40,173 nt of DNA from Planctomycetota bacterium (GCA_023481165.1 JAMCWO010000122.1:1-40173); one strand, 5' to 3'; counted from the first letter of the stretch, positions 7,921-15,386 are shown. Numbers and translations: made by a program. Notes: generated from the letters alone by a model not told the origin.

Positions 7921-8897
7921 CAATTGGCTTTGTTTCGCACGGCAGGCCCCGCTGAATTGGGTTTGTTTCCCGAAGCGGGGCATCGAGGCGATGTCGCACA
8001 ATCCGCCCTCCCGGGAACGCCGATCTCCCGATCGGCACAATGACAGGAATTGGGTTTGTTTGTACAACAGCCTGCGACTCCCGTTCTCCAGACTCCGTCC
8101 CACCCGGCCCCACCGGGAATTGGCTTTGTTTGTACAACTGCCCCCCGGTCCGGTGGCCCGCAGAGGGCGTCCCGGCGTAGGTCTGTCCCCAATCCGCAAT
8201 CCGCAATCGCGGAATTGGCTTTGTTTTGCCGAGGCCTATGGACTGTACGATTCACCATAACTCCTCTCCCGCAAAGCACTTGCCTGCTCCTTCCCGCGGC
8301 CGGAATTGGGTTTGTTTGTACAGCACCCCACACCCCCCGGCCCACAGGCATCGCCCCGCCCGGCCCCGCCGGGCAAATTGGGTTTGTTTGTACAGCCGAC
8401 CCCCGGCCGCCCACGTTGCCGGAAATTGGGTTTGTTTGTACAACCAGCCACCGGCCGACACCGCCTCGGTGCCCCGCTTCGGGCAATTGGGTTTGTTTCG
8501 TATGACTCCCTCCGGCGAAATTGGGTTTGTTTGGCACGATAGGCTTCCGCGACGGCCCCGCCTGCCTGTCCGGCAGGGGCAAATTGGGTTTGTTTGTGCG
8601 GCGAGCCCCGTCGCGACCGGGCGGAATTGGGTTTGTTTGTACAACCGGCCCGCGCAGGCCAGAGGTGGCGGGCCGCAGCGGGCTTCCTGCCAAATTGGGT
8701 TTGTTTGTACAAGACCATCGAGACCGTCTCCCAGATGCCCCAACTCGCCCAAGTTTGGCTTTGTTTGCACGAATATCCACCACGGAGACACCGAGGCCAC
8801 GGAGAATGAAATCGAGGTCATGTCTCTCAAGGGAGCTAAGAGTACCTCTGTGCTCTCTGTGCCTCTGTGGTGAACCCCTGCAAATTGGGTTGGCACG
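7921..8897 (+). repeat. Array of 15 short AT-rich repeats, consensus AATTGGGTTTGTTTGTACAA
   Basis: Fifteen copies in one orientation begin near 7921, 7954, 8047, 8117, 8212, 8303, 8374, 8422, 8484, 8517, 8580, 8624, 8691, 8751 and 8881 (the last truncated). The core ATTGGGTTTGTTT is nearly invariant; the 3' part alternates between TGTACAA and CGCAC/GGCACGA. Spacing is irregular (33-130 bp) and the spacers are GC-rich and mostly unrelated, though CACCGCCTCGGTGCCCC before a copy occurs twice (near 7898 and 8459). The core has no stop codon in any of six frames, which creates long false reading frames. It is not CRISPR-like because spacer length is uneven. Two further copies lie at 30387-30453. 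Confidence 0.85.
8777..8875. repeat. Imperfect inverted repeat (CACCACGGAG / CTCTGTGGTG type)
   Basis: The left arm at 8778-8804 and the right arm at 8848-8874 match in about 21 of 27 positions, with a ~43-bp loop. It lies between copies 14 and 15 of the short repeat and resembles the CACCACAGAG palindromes widespread in planctomycete and other environmental genomes. No coding content is seen. Confidence 0.6.
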
Positions 8898-8908
8898 CGT
8901 CGTCACGA

Positions 8909-9118
8909 CTCTTGCTTCCGCTTTCCAATCATAAATCATGAATCCGAGGGGCTCTGCCTCAGAGCAGACTGTCCCCCCATATAGGGGCCGTGTTGCACGA
9001 ATTGTGCCGAAATTCTGTGCGCGGGCGAGGCCCGAACCTCGCGTAACTCCTTATGCCCGAAGGAATAAAGAATTTCTCGCACGCGGGGTGTTCTACCTTT
9101 TCGACTGTTGCACAAACG
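8909..9118 (+). repeat. Module B, copy 1 (~210 bp, second copy at 30619)
   Basis: This begins CTCTTGCTTCCG and ends GTTGCACAAACG. It matches 30619-30821 over its whole length with scattered differences. A hairpin at its front is kept by compensatory change: GCTCTG/CAGAGC here and GCTCCG/CGGGGC in the other copy, where one T-A pair becomes C-G. A second hairpin, GCGAGG/CCTCGC, follows. GTTGCAC occurs twice in direct orientation (8992 and 9107). It directly follows the short-repeat array in both loci. No open reading frame is shared by both copies. It may be a small structured RNA or a miniature mobile element. Confidence 0.65.
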
Positions 9119-9205
9119 GTACGCGGAAGGCCGGAGGCGCTAGGCTATAGGCCGGAGGGCAGACCGCCTACCGACTACCGATCTTTGAATCGGGAGTCGG
9201 AGGGC

Positions 9206-9251
9206 ACCATACTCAATTGGGGGCCGCAAAAAGTAAGATGCCCCCGGAATT
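9206..9251 (+). repeat. REP-like 46-bp end, left of element A1
   Basis: This runs from ACCATACTCAATT to CCCCCGGAATT. Similar copies lie at 12394-12439 in the same orientation and at 9681-9726 in inverted orientation. The last one pairs with this copy as ~46-bp terminal inverted repeats around element A1. The style recalls repeats mobilised by REP-associated (Y1) transposases, but no such transposase is in the window. Confidence 0.6.
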
Positions 9252-9252
9252 A

Positions 9253-9603
9253 AGAGGCGGTTCAGGGTGTGGGAATGTTGGGATTGTTCCAGGCACAGGG
9301 AGCCGGTGAGTCGGACGCGTCGGTCCGTCTGTGTGTAAGATCACACGTGCCCGGAAGGAGAAGAGACCGGGCACAAGCGGATGAGGCCGGAATCAGGAAG
9401 GCGAAGCCTGCAATGAGACTCCTTCCGCAGGAATCCGCTTATGGGCCGTCTGCAAAAGGGTTTCGGCTCATGAACCGCCTCCGGAGAACGTCGCAAGTGC
9501 ACGCGACGTTGCCCGCAGCGCCGCTGCGCGTCGGGGTTGGGAGCTGGACCGGTGGCGGGTCCGTGCGTAGCGTCCACACCCCTGAACCGCCCTTGTGGGT
9601 ATG
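9253..9603 (+). repeat. Structured element A, copy 1 (candidate noncoding RNA or MITE)
   Basis: A ~350-bp sequence repeated at 12511-12863. Ends pair: GGCGGTTCA (9256-9264) with TGAACCGCC (9583-9591). Internal helices in order are GTGCCCGG/CCGGGCAC (9347-9354, 9367-9374), AAGCGGAT/ATCCGCTT (9375-9382, 9433-9440) enclosing GGAAGG/CCTTCC, ATGGGCCG/CGGCTCAT (9441-9448, 9464-9471) and AACGTCGC/GCGACGTT (9487-9494, 9503-9510). The last helix is maintained in copy 2 by a compensatory G-C to C-G swap. There is no conserved reading frame. GTGTG after the 5' arm and the GAACCGCC near the end recall group II intron 5' and domain V motifs, but no reverse transcriptase is present. Confidence 0.6.
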
Positions 9604-9680
9604 TTCGCGGGCGTGGCTTTAAAGTGTGAGGGAACCATCGTGGTATGCGAAGCAAGGAGGCATTATGAATTCCGGGGACA

Positions 9681-9726
9681 AATTCCGGGGGCATCTTACT
9701 TATTTCGTCCCCGTATTGAGTATGGC
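9681..9726 (-). repeat. REP-like 46-bp end, right of element A1, inverted
   Basis: This is the inverted counterpart of 9206-9251, running AATTCCGGGGGCATC to TTGAGTATGGC. It is followed by short tandem pieces CCCCGAATTCCC (9729-9757) that abut the IS30 remnant. Together the two ends bound a ~520-bp unit. Confidence 0.6.
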
Positions 9727-9756
9727 GTCCCCGAATTCCCCGTCCCCGAATTCCCC

Positions 9757-10092
9757 GTCGCGGCGCGGCTCCGACAGACCCTCCGAAAACTCCCCGCCGC
9801 GAAACGCCGCAGCCTGACGCTGGACAATGGCCATGAGTTCGCCCGCCCGCTCGAATTGGAGAAAAAGCTGGAGCTACCGATCTACTTCGGCCATCCTTAT
9901 CATGCGTGGGAACGCGGCACCAACGAGAACACCAACGGCCTCTTACGCCAGTATCTGCCCAAAGGCACCGACCTGAGCCAGATCACGGAGGAACAATTGC
10001 GCTCTCATGTCCGCCAAATCAACCACCGGCCCCGTAAATGCCTCGGCTTTCAAACGGCTTTCGAGGTCTTCCACCTCCAGCCATCGGGATAG
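9757..10092 (+). pseudogene. IS30-family transposase remnant (C-terminal part)
   Basis: The reading frame encodes ~110 recognisable residues: LTLDNGHEFA (second catalytic Asp of DDE), PIYFGHPYHAWERGTNENTNGLLRQYLPKGTDL (with the catalytic Glu) and the tail INHRPRKCLGFQTAFEVF. This is the classic end of IS30 transposases. The N-terminal HTH domains and the first catalytic Asp are missing: upstream the frame runs into REP-like repeats rather than transposase sequence. It is therefore a decayed insertion sequence, cut on its 5' side and not functional. Confidence 0.85.
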
Positions 10093-10195
10093 CTCTTGCC
10101 CCCGACTCCTACGTTCGATACTCTGGCAGCGCCGGCGCGGAGGATAGGGCCCTGCTGGGAAGCAACCCGAGCGCCGCGCCGGCCCAGGGACAGGA

Positions 10196-10223
10196 GGCGA
10201 CGTTGTATCGATACTACGTCGCC
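10196..10223. repeat. 28-bp near-perfect palindrome centred on ATCGAT
   Basis: GGCGACGT and ACGTCGCC arms enclose GTATCGATAC; 26 of 28 positions are symmetrical, with one T/T mismatch pair. It lies 104 bp past the IS30 remnant, in the 390-bp gene-free stretch before the propeller gene. It could be an IS end, a recombinase or regulator site, or a terminator hairpin without a clear U-tract. Nothing else is recognisable in 10093-10482. Confidence 0.5.
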
Positions 10224-10482
10224 TTCTCCTCTCTACCCGCCTCTGGCCCAAAGCGTTAAATCCCAGGGGTCTGGGGAGCGTCCCCAGAAGTATCGAAGGA
10301 AACAGCAACCGGCTGGCTCGCGATTGTCACGCCGTGTTGCGCTTCGCGTGTTAATGCGCCGAATCAAGAGGGAAGTTGGGGCCCCTACCCATCTCAGACG
10401 GGAATTCCCTATGGATCGGGAGCCCGGCTCAGCGAGAGGTCCCGATTTCTGCGGAACACGCGATACGGTGGGAGAACTAGTT

Positions 10483-12279
10483 GTGAAGGAATGGATCATG
10501 ATAGGACTGGCAACAGGAGTCACGTTCTTATCCCTGTCCTGCGCCCTGGCGCACCGGCCCACACCAGCGGTATCGGTCCGAGAGCAGAGGCTGGGAGACG
10601 TGCCGGACGATCGGCACCACGAGACCATCACTCGGCAGGGACGGCACATCGCCTGGGTCGTCCGGCGCGGCGTCAAGTCCATGGCCGTCATCGATGGCCA
10701 AGAGGGGACGGCGTACGAAGAGATACTCGCCCCAAGATCTGAGGAACCCGCGGAGTTCATCGAGGGCTTGAAGCAGGTGCTCGGGGAAGAACTTGTCGCA
10801 CGCTACCAGCTCTTGCCCCCCTGGCTGGATGGGAGCCCGGATGGCCAGCGCCTGGCTTACCGGGCCAGACGAGATGGCCAATGGCATGCGGTCGTGGACG
10901 GCAGGGAAGGGGCTCCATATGATGAGATTGGCTCGGTCGGATTCACGCCGGACAGTCTTCACGTCTGGTATCGAGCCAGAAGAGGCGAGAAGTGTGTCAT
11001 GGTGATGAACGAAAGGGAAGGTCCGGAATACGACGAGTGGGCGAACGGACCTTGGTTTAGCCAAGAAGGGGGTCATGTGGCCTGTGTCGCCGTGAGGGCC
11101 GAGAAACAGATTCCGGTCGTGGACGGGAAGGACGGGGACCCTCACGATTTGATTCGCCGCATCGTGTTCAGCCCGGATGGCAGACGCTCGGGCTGGATCG
11201 CTCGAGATGACGACCGGTGGTTCGTCATCGTTGACGGTCAGACGGGCCCGGCCTATAGTTGGATTGGCGGCCTGGAATTCAGTCCGGACGGACAACATAT
11301 CGCCTACCGGGCGATGAGGGGCACCCGGTCTGTTATGGTTGTGGACCACCAGGAAGGACCCGAATATGACGTGGTCGAGACTCGTCAGGAGTACGGCGGG
11401 TCCGCTTTCAGTCCGAAGGGCAATCGAGTGGTCTATCAGGCGGCTACCAGAAACGGAAGGTCGCGGATCGTTGTGGATGGACGGGAGGGCCCGGAATTCG
11501 ATCTGACGCACAGTTGGGGATTCAGCCCGGACGGCAGGCACGTGGTGTATGAAGCGCGGCGCGGTCAAAAGCAAGTCATAGTCGTGGACGGCGAGCTTGG
11601 GCCTGAGTACGATTTGGCGTGCGAATTCCGTTTCAGCCCGGATGGTGGGCGGTGGGCGTATGAAGCCACGGCGGGACAGAGGTCCCTCGTGGTCGTGGAC
11701 GGTCGATCCGGGCCTGCCCATAATGGCGAGGTCTTTAGTCTGACGTTCAGCCCGGACGGCAGACGTATAGCGTACTGGGCGTGCGACAACGGAAACATGT
11801 CAGCAATCATAGACGGCCAGGCTGGACCCGCGTACGAGGATATCGGGTATCTGAAGTTCAGCCCCAATAGCGAGCGAGTTGCCTATTACGCGAAACAGGG
11901 TGACAAGTGGTTCATGGTCGTGGACGGCCGACCCGGGTCCGGTTTCGACGAGATCTCCCGCCCGGTTTTCAGCCCCGACAGTAAACGTGTGGCCCACTGG
12001 GCGAAAACGGGCGAGATGGAACACATGGTTCTGGATGGCCGGCCCGGACCCGCATACGACAAGGTTGACGCGCGTGTCCCCGTGTTCAGCGACGACAGCG
12101 GACATCTGGCGTACCGGGCCGAGAGGGATGGCAAGCATCTTGTCGTCGTGGACGGTCAAGAGGGGCCCGCGTACGACCGCATCATCAGCACGCGAACGGT
12201 TCTCCAGGCCGGTGGAACACTCGAGTATCTGGCCGTGAGGGAAGCTTCGCTCTACAAGGTCACGGTAGTCGCACCATGA
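10483..12279 (+). CDS. Secreted protein with 13 WD40/PD40-like beta-propeller repeats
   Basis: 598 residues from a GTG at 10483 with GGAG eight bases upstream; the ATG at 10498 is a near alternative. A signal peptide (IGLATGVTFLSLSCALA) is followed by about 13 repeats of ~42-45 residues. Each repeat has (V/I)VDGxxGPxYD then FSPDGxx(I/V)AYxAxR, as in TolB/PD40 beta-propellers. It should fold as one or two propellers outside the cytoplasm; no catalytic motif is seen. Unlike usual WD40 blades, every unit carries the VDG-x-x-G-P signature. The gene stands alone between mobile-element debris and the two copies of element A. Function unknown. Confidence 0.8.
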   Translation: MKEWIMIGLATGVTFLSLSCALAHRPTPAVSVREQRLGDVPDDRHHETITRQGRHIAWVVRRGVKSMAVIDGQEGTAYEEILAPRSEEPAEFIEGLKQVLGEELVARYQLLPPWLDGSPDGQRLAYRARRDGQWHAVVDGREGAPYDEIGSVGFTPDSLHVWYRARRGEKCVMVMNEREGPEYDEWANGPWFSQEGGHVACVAVRAEKQIPVVDGKDGDPHDLIRRIVFSPDGRRSGWIARDDDRWFVIVDGQTGPAYSWIGGLEFSPDGQHIAYRAMRGTRSVMVVDHQEGPEYDVVETRQEYGGSAFSPKGNRVVYQAATRNGRSRIVVDGREGPEFDLTHSWGFSPDGRHVVYEARRGQKQVIVVDGELGPEYDLACEFRFSPDGGRWAYEATAGQRSLVVVDGRSGPAHNGEVFSLTFSPDGRRIAYWACDNGNMSAIIDGQAGPAYEDIGYLKFSPNSERVAYYAKQGDKWFMVVDGRPGSGFDEISRPVFSPDSKRVAHWAKTGEMEHMVLDGRPGPAYDKVDARVPVFSDDSGHLAYRAERDGKHLVVVDGQEGPAYDRIISTRTVLQAGGTLEYLAVREASLYKVTVVAP

Positions 12280-12393
12280 GAAGAGGACCATCCAGACGAC
12301 CTGGAGCGAGAATCCGGGGACATCTATGAGCAAGCCGTTGTCAAGACGGTCGCGGGATTTTTTCGCGGGAATTCCACACATCTATTCGGCGTC

Positions 12394-12439
12394 ACCATAC
12401 TCAATTGGGGGCCGAAATAAATAAGAGGTCCCCGCAATT
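12394..12439 (+). repeat. REP-like 46-bp end upstream of element A2
   Basis: A third copy of the ACCATACTCAATT repeat, separated from element A2 by ~70 bp of unrelated sequence. A degenerate inverted version (GGAATTCCACACATCTATT, from 12368) directly precedes it, so the pair looks like a palindromic BIME-type unit. Confidence 0.55.
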
Positions 12440-12510
12440 CAGAAGGTGCGTGCGTGACGTTGGGTGATAGTTCCCGCGGAGATGGGGCCACTGGGAAGAA
12501 CACGAAGAGA

Positions 12511-12863
12511 AGAGGCGGTTCAGGGTGCGGGAATGGTCGGACGCTTCCAGGCACAGGGAGCCGCTGAATCGGACGCGTCGGTCTGTCTGCGAGTAAGATC
12601 ACACGTGCCCGGAACCAGAAGAGACCGGGCACAAGCGGACGAGGCCGGAATCAGGAAGGCGAAGCCTCAAATCGAGACTCCTTCCGTAGAGCCTGCCCCC
12701 GCGCCGGCGGGGGAATCTGCCTATGGGCCGTCTGCAAAAGGGGTCCGGCCCATGAACCGCCTCCGGAGAACCTCGGCAGGGAACGCGAGGTCCATGGGGT
12801 CCTGGGCCAGCGGTGGGCACGTGCGCAGCGTCTACCCACTGAACCGCCCTTGTGCGGGCATGG
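12511..12863 (+). repeat. Structured element A, copy 2
   Basis: Second copy of the 9253-9603 element, in the same orientation and ~3.26 kb away. GGCGGTTCA (12514-12522) can pair with TGAACCGCC at 12840-12848 or at 12753-12761. It keeps GTGCCCGG/CCGGGCAC, GGAAGG/CCTTCC and ATGGGCCG/CGGCCCAT (all Watson-Crick here, one G-U in copy 1). It has ACCTCG/CGAGGT (12770-12775, 12786-12791) where copy 1 has ACGTCG/CGACGT. It carries a ~25-bp GC-rich hairpin insertion at ~12691-12715. The pattern of change favours selection on RNA structure over protein. Confidence 0.6.
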
Positions 12864-13087
12864 ATGGGCTGGACCGGGACCCGCATCGGGGATTATCATT
12901 GGTACCGTCAGTGGAGGTTACGCTTATGACGACAAGATATGGAGGACGAGGATACGCCTTATACTCTTGCCGACCTCAAGGAATCCTTCTCATGATCCAA
13001 GAGGGCCAGACCTCTCCTACACGCAGGCGCTGCCGTGCGGCAGGGGCTGCTTGACGGAATCGGCTGGCTGGTGATACACTGGTCCGC

Positions 13088-13567
13088 ATGAAGCCCAAGG
13101 TTTACATCGAGACCAGCGTAGTCAGTTACCGTGCAGGACGAGCGAGCCGAGACGTCGTCATCGCGGGGCGGCAACAGTCGACTCTGGACTTCTGGGCTTT
13201 ACTGGGTGGGGAGTTGTCACCCTTTGTCTCCGCTCTCGTCGTGAAGGAGGCAGGGAAGGGCAATTCGGAATTGGCGCAATGCCGGCTCGACACGATCCAA
13301 TCGTTTCCCGTCCTGCGGACAACGCCCGAGGCGGAGCGGCTCGCGGAGGCGATTCTCGAGGCGCGGGGCGTACCTGCGGAATATCCCGAAGATGCGTTGC
13401 ACATCGCTCTGGCCGCCCTCGCGGGAATGGATTTCATCGTCACTTGGAATTTCGCTCACATCAACAATCCCTTCACCAAGATGATGATCCGGCAGGCGGT
13501 GGAAAATGCCGGATACGAGTGTCCGGAAATTGTTTCCCCGGACGCGTTCCTGGGAGGCGAAACATGA
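13088..13567 (+). CDS. PIN-domain protein, VapC-like toxin candidate
   Basis: 159 residues. The N-terminus MKPKVYIETSVVSY has Glu where most PIN domains have the first metal-binding Asp, a variant seen in one VapC-like subgroup. PEDALHIALAALAGMDFIVTWNFAHI is the PIN C-terminal block. PIN toxins cleave RNA using Mg2+. The stop overlaps the start of the next small gene (ATGA), so the toxin-like gene comes first and the putative antitoxin second, the reverse of the usual order. A poor Shine-Dalgarno sequence upstream suggests coupling to an earlier frame (see findings). Confidence 0.78.
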   Translation: MKPKVYIETSVVSYRAGRASRDVVIAGRQQSTLDFWALLGGELSPFVSALVVKEAGKGNSELAQCRLDTIQSFPVLRTTPEAERLAEAILEARGVPAEYPEDALHIALAALAGMDFIVTWNFAHINNPFTKMMIRQAVENAGYECPEIVSPDAFLGGET

Positions 13568-13764
13568 AAGACCCATTCGTGGAAGAAGTGCGCAAGCACC
13601 GTCTGGAACATACGCGTCAGTTCGATTCCGACCTCCATCGGATCTGTGAAGACCTGAGGGAGTTCGAAGCGACGTTGGGCGAAAGAGTCGTCACTCTTGA
13701 GCCGAAGAGAAGACGCCCCGCGACGGCATCCCGCAAAGCGACGCCAAAACGCCGCAAGCCCTGA
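13564..13764 (+). CDS. Small partner of the PIN protein, putative antitoxin
   Basis: 66 residues, beginning MKDPFVEEVRKHRLEHTRQF then DSDLHRICEDLREFEATLG and a basic tail ending KRRKP. Proteins with an MKDPxVEEVRxxRxxH start are common immediately downstream of this kind of PIN gene in planctomycete and cyanobacterial genomes. The first half is predicted amphipathic helix; the tail could contact nucleic acid. It overlaps the PIN gene by 4 bp. The antitoxin role is inferred from context alone. Confidence 0.65.
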   Translation: MKDPFVEEVRKHRLEHTRQFDSDLHRICEDLREFEATLGERVVTLEPKRRRPATASRKATPKRRKP

Positions 13765-13852
13765 GGCCTCTTGCTCTGATTTGTGCGCACCTTGGCCCAG
13801 CATTCCGCCCCTGGCAGATAGAAAGTTGCTCTCTCACATCTCCAAAGATCCG

Positions 13853-13869
13853 CATGGGCTGAAGCCCAT
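13853..13869. repeat. Short palindrome ATGGGCT-GA-AGCCCAT
   Basis: A perfect 7-bp arm hairpin between the convergent PIN pair and nfnB, overlapping the last few bases before the nfnB stop. It may help end transcription on both strands but has no U-tract. It resembles the GGGCTTCAGCCC repeats scattered in planctomycete genomes. Confidence 0.5.
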
Positions 13870-13870
13870 C

Positions 13871-15373
13871 CTACACGGCGTTTCGTCTGGTCAGTTTCTT
13901 CTGGGCCAGGTATTCGTTCATGGCAGCGGCGGCGATGCGGCCTTGGCCCATGGCCAGGATGACCGTGGCGGCGCCGAGCACGATATCACCGCCGGCGAAG
14001 ACGCCCGTCATCGAGGTCCGGCAGTTCTCGTCGACGATGATATTGCCCCATTTGTTGAACTCCAGGCCGGGGGTGGTCTGGCGGATCAGGGGGTTGGCCA
14101 GGTTGCCGATGGCGATGATGACCGTATCGACCTCGATCTGAAACTCGGAGCCGGGGATGGCGACGGGCCGTCTGCGGCCGGAGGCGTCCGGCTCGCCCAA
14201 TTCGTAGCGGAGACACTCGATGGCGACCACGTTGCCGTTGACGTCGCCGAGGATGCGCTTGGGGTTCTGGAGCAGGTGGAACTCCACGCCCTCCTGTTTG
14301 GCGTGGTGGACCTCTTCCACCCGGGCCGGCATTTCCTTCTCTGTCCGGCGGTAGATCAGGTAGACCTTTTCGGCCCCCAGCCGCACGGCGGTTCGCGCGG
14401 AGTCCATCGCCACGTTGCCGCCGCCTACGACGGCGACCCGTTTCGACCTGGCGATCGGGGTGTCGGCCCCCGCGCCGAACTGGTAGGCCTTCATCAGGTT
14501 GGCGCGGGTCAGGTACTCGTTGGCACTGTAGACCCCCACGAGCGATTCGCCTTCGACATTCATGAAGCTGGGCAAACCTGCACCAACGCCGATATACACG
14601 GCGTCGAAGCCGTCTTCCTTCATCAACTGCTCGATGGTCCTCGTCCGGCCGACGATGAAGTTGGTGATGATCTTGACGCCCATCTGTTTGAGGGTCTCGA
14701 TTTCCTGCCGGACGATCGCCTTGGGCAGCCGGAACTCCGGGATGCCGTAGACCATGACGCCGCCCGGCTTGTGGAAGGCTTCAAATATGGTCACCTCATG
14801 TCCAGCGCGGCGGGCGTCGGCGGCGGCGACGATACCGCCCGGACCCGAGCCAATGATCGCGACCTTCATGCCCGTCGGCGCGGCCACCGCGGGTACAGCG
14901 GCGCTACCGTTGCGGCCCAGATCCGCGACGAACCGCTCCAAGCGGCCGATGGAAACCGCTTTCGAGACATCCTTGAGGCTCAGCCCGACCGTGCATTTCT
15001 CCTGGCACTGGACTTCCTGGGGACAGACGCGGCCGCACACCGCCGGCAGCAGCGAGTTCTCCTTGATGAGGTCCAGGGCCTTGCGGTAGTCACCTTCGGC
15101 AATAGCGCCGACGAAATCCCGGATACGGATGCGAACGGGGCAACCCTCAATGCACGGGGCATTCTTGCACTGCAGGCAGCGCAGGGCCTCGAGGCGGGCC
15201 TGTTCCTCCGTGTAGCCCAAGGCGACCTCGCTCACATTGCGGCGCCGAGCGTCTGCGTCCTGTTCGGGTATCTCCTGCGGCGGAATCGCCAAACGATCCT
15301 TGGTCTTGAGACCGCCGGCGTTTCTCTTGGCCAGCAGTTCCTGCAACAGCTTTCGTCTTTCTTCCGGTGTCAC
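13871..15373 (-). CDS. nfnB: NfnB/GltA-like FAD- and Fe-S-containing NADPH oxidoreductase subunit
   Basis: 500 residues from the GTG at 15373. Two [4Fe-4S] sets are visible: C66, C69, C74, C78 and C113, C117, C123, C127. An FAD motif GSGPGG (175-180), an NADPH motif GGGN (317-320) and the C-terminal FAGGDIVLGAATVILAMGQGR follow. This is the layout of the glutamate synthase small-subunit family and of NfnB, which with NfnA performs electron-bifurcating NADH/ferredoxin/NADPH exchange. Adjacent nfnA favours NfnB (SudA) over glutamate synthase; no large glutamate synthase subunit is nearby. Starts at ATG 15409 or 15454 would read through a mobile palindrome, so family similarity (VTPEERRK) was used to choose the GTG. 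No strong ribosome-binding site supports any of them. Confidence 0.88.
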   Translation of the reverse strand: MTPEERRKLLQELLAKRNAGGLKTKDRLAIPPQEIPEQDADARRRNVSEVALGYTEEQARLEALRCLQCKNAPCIEGCPVRIRIRDFVGAIAEGDYRKALDLIKENSLLPAVCGRVCPQEVQCQEKCTVGLSLKDVSKAVSIGRLERFVADLGRNGSAAVPAVAAPTGMKVAIIGSGPGGIVAAADARRAGHEVTIFEAFHKPGGVMVYGIPEFRLPKAIVRQEIETLKQMGVKIITNFIVGRTRTIEQLMKEDGFDAVYIGVGAGLPSFMNVEGESLVGVYSANEYLTRANLMKAYQFGAGADTPIARSKRVAVVGGGNVAMDSARTAVRLGAEKVYLIYRRTEKEMPARVEEVHHAKQEGVEFHLLQNPKRILGDVNGNVVAIECLRYELGEPDASGRRRPVAIPGSEFQIEVDTVIIAIGNLANPLIRQTTPGLEFNKWGNIIVDENCRTSMTGVFAGGDIVLGAATVILAMGQGRIAAAAMNEYLAQKKLTRRNAV

Positions 15374-15386
15374 GGCAAGGGTTTCC

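Noticed and set aside
7921-8897. CRISPR array
   Set aside because: Spacer lengths vary from about 10 to 110 bp, some spacers are partly repeated, and no cas genes are present.
7671-8939. 420-codon N-terminal extension of DUF1015 full of TNKPN/QTNPI
   Set aside because: The short repeat has no stops in any frame, the motifs occur in more than one frame of the same ORF, and a promoter lies inside the extension next to the family-consistent start at 7670.
13871-15373. Glutamate synthase small subunit (GltD) as the assignment
   Set aside because: The domain layout fits, but the adjacent NfnA-like gene and absence of a large GltB subunit nearby make NfnB/SudA more likely.
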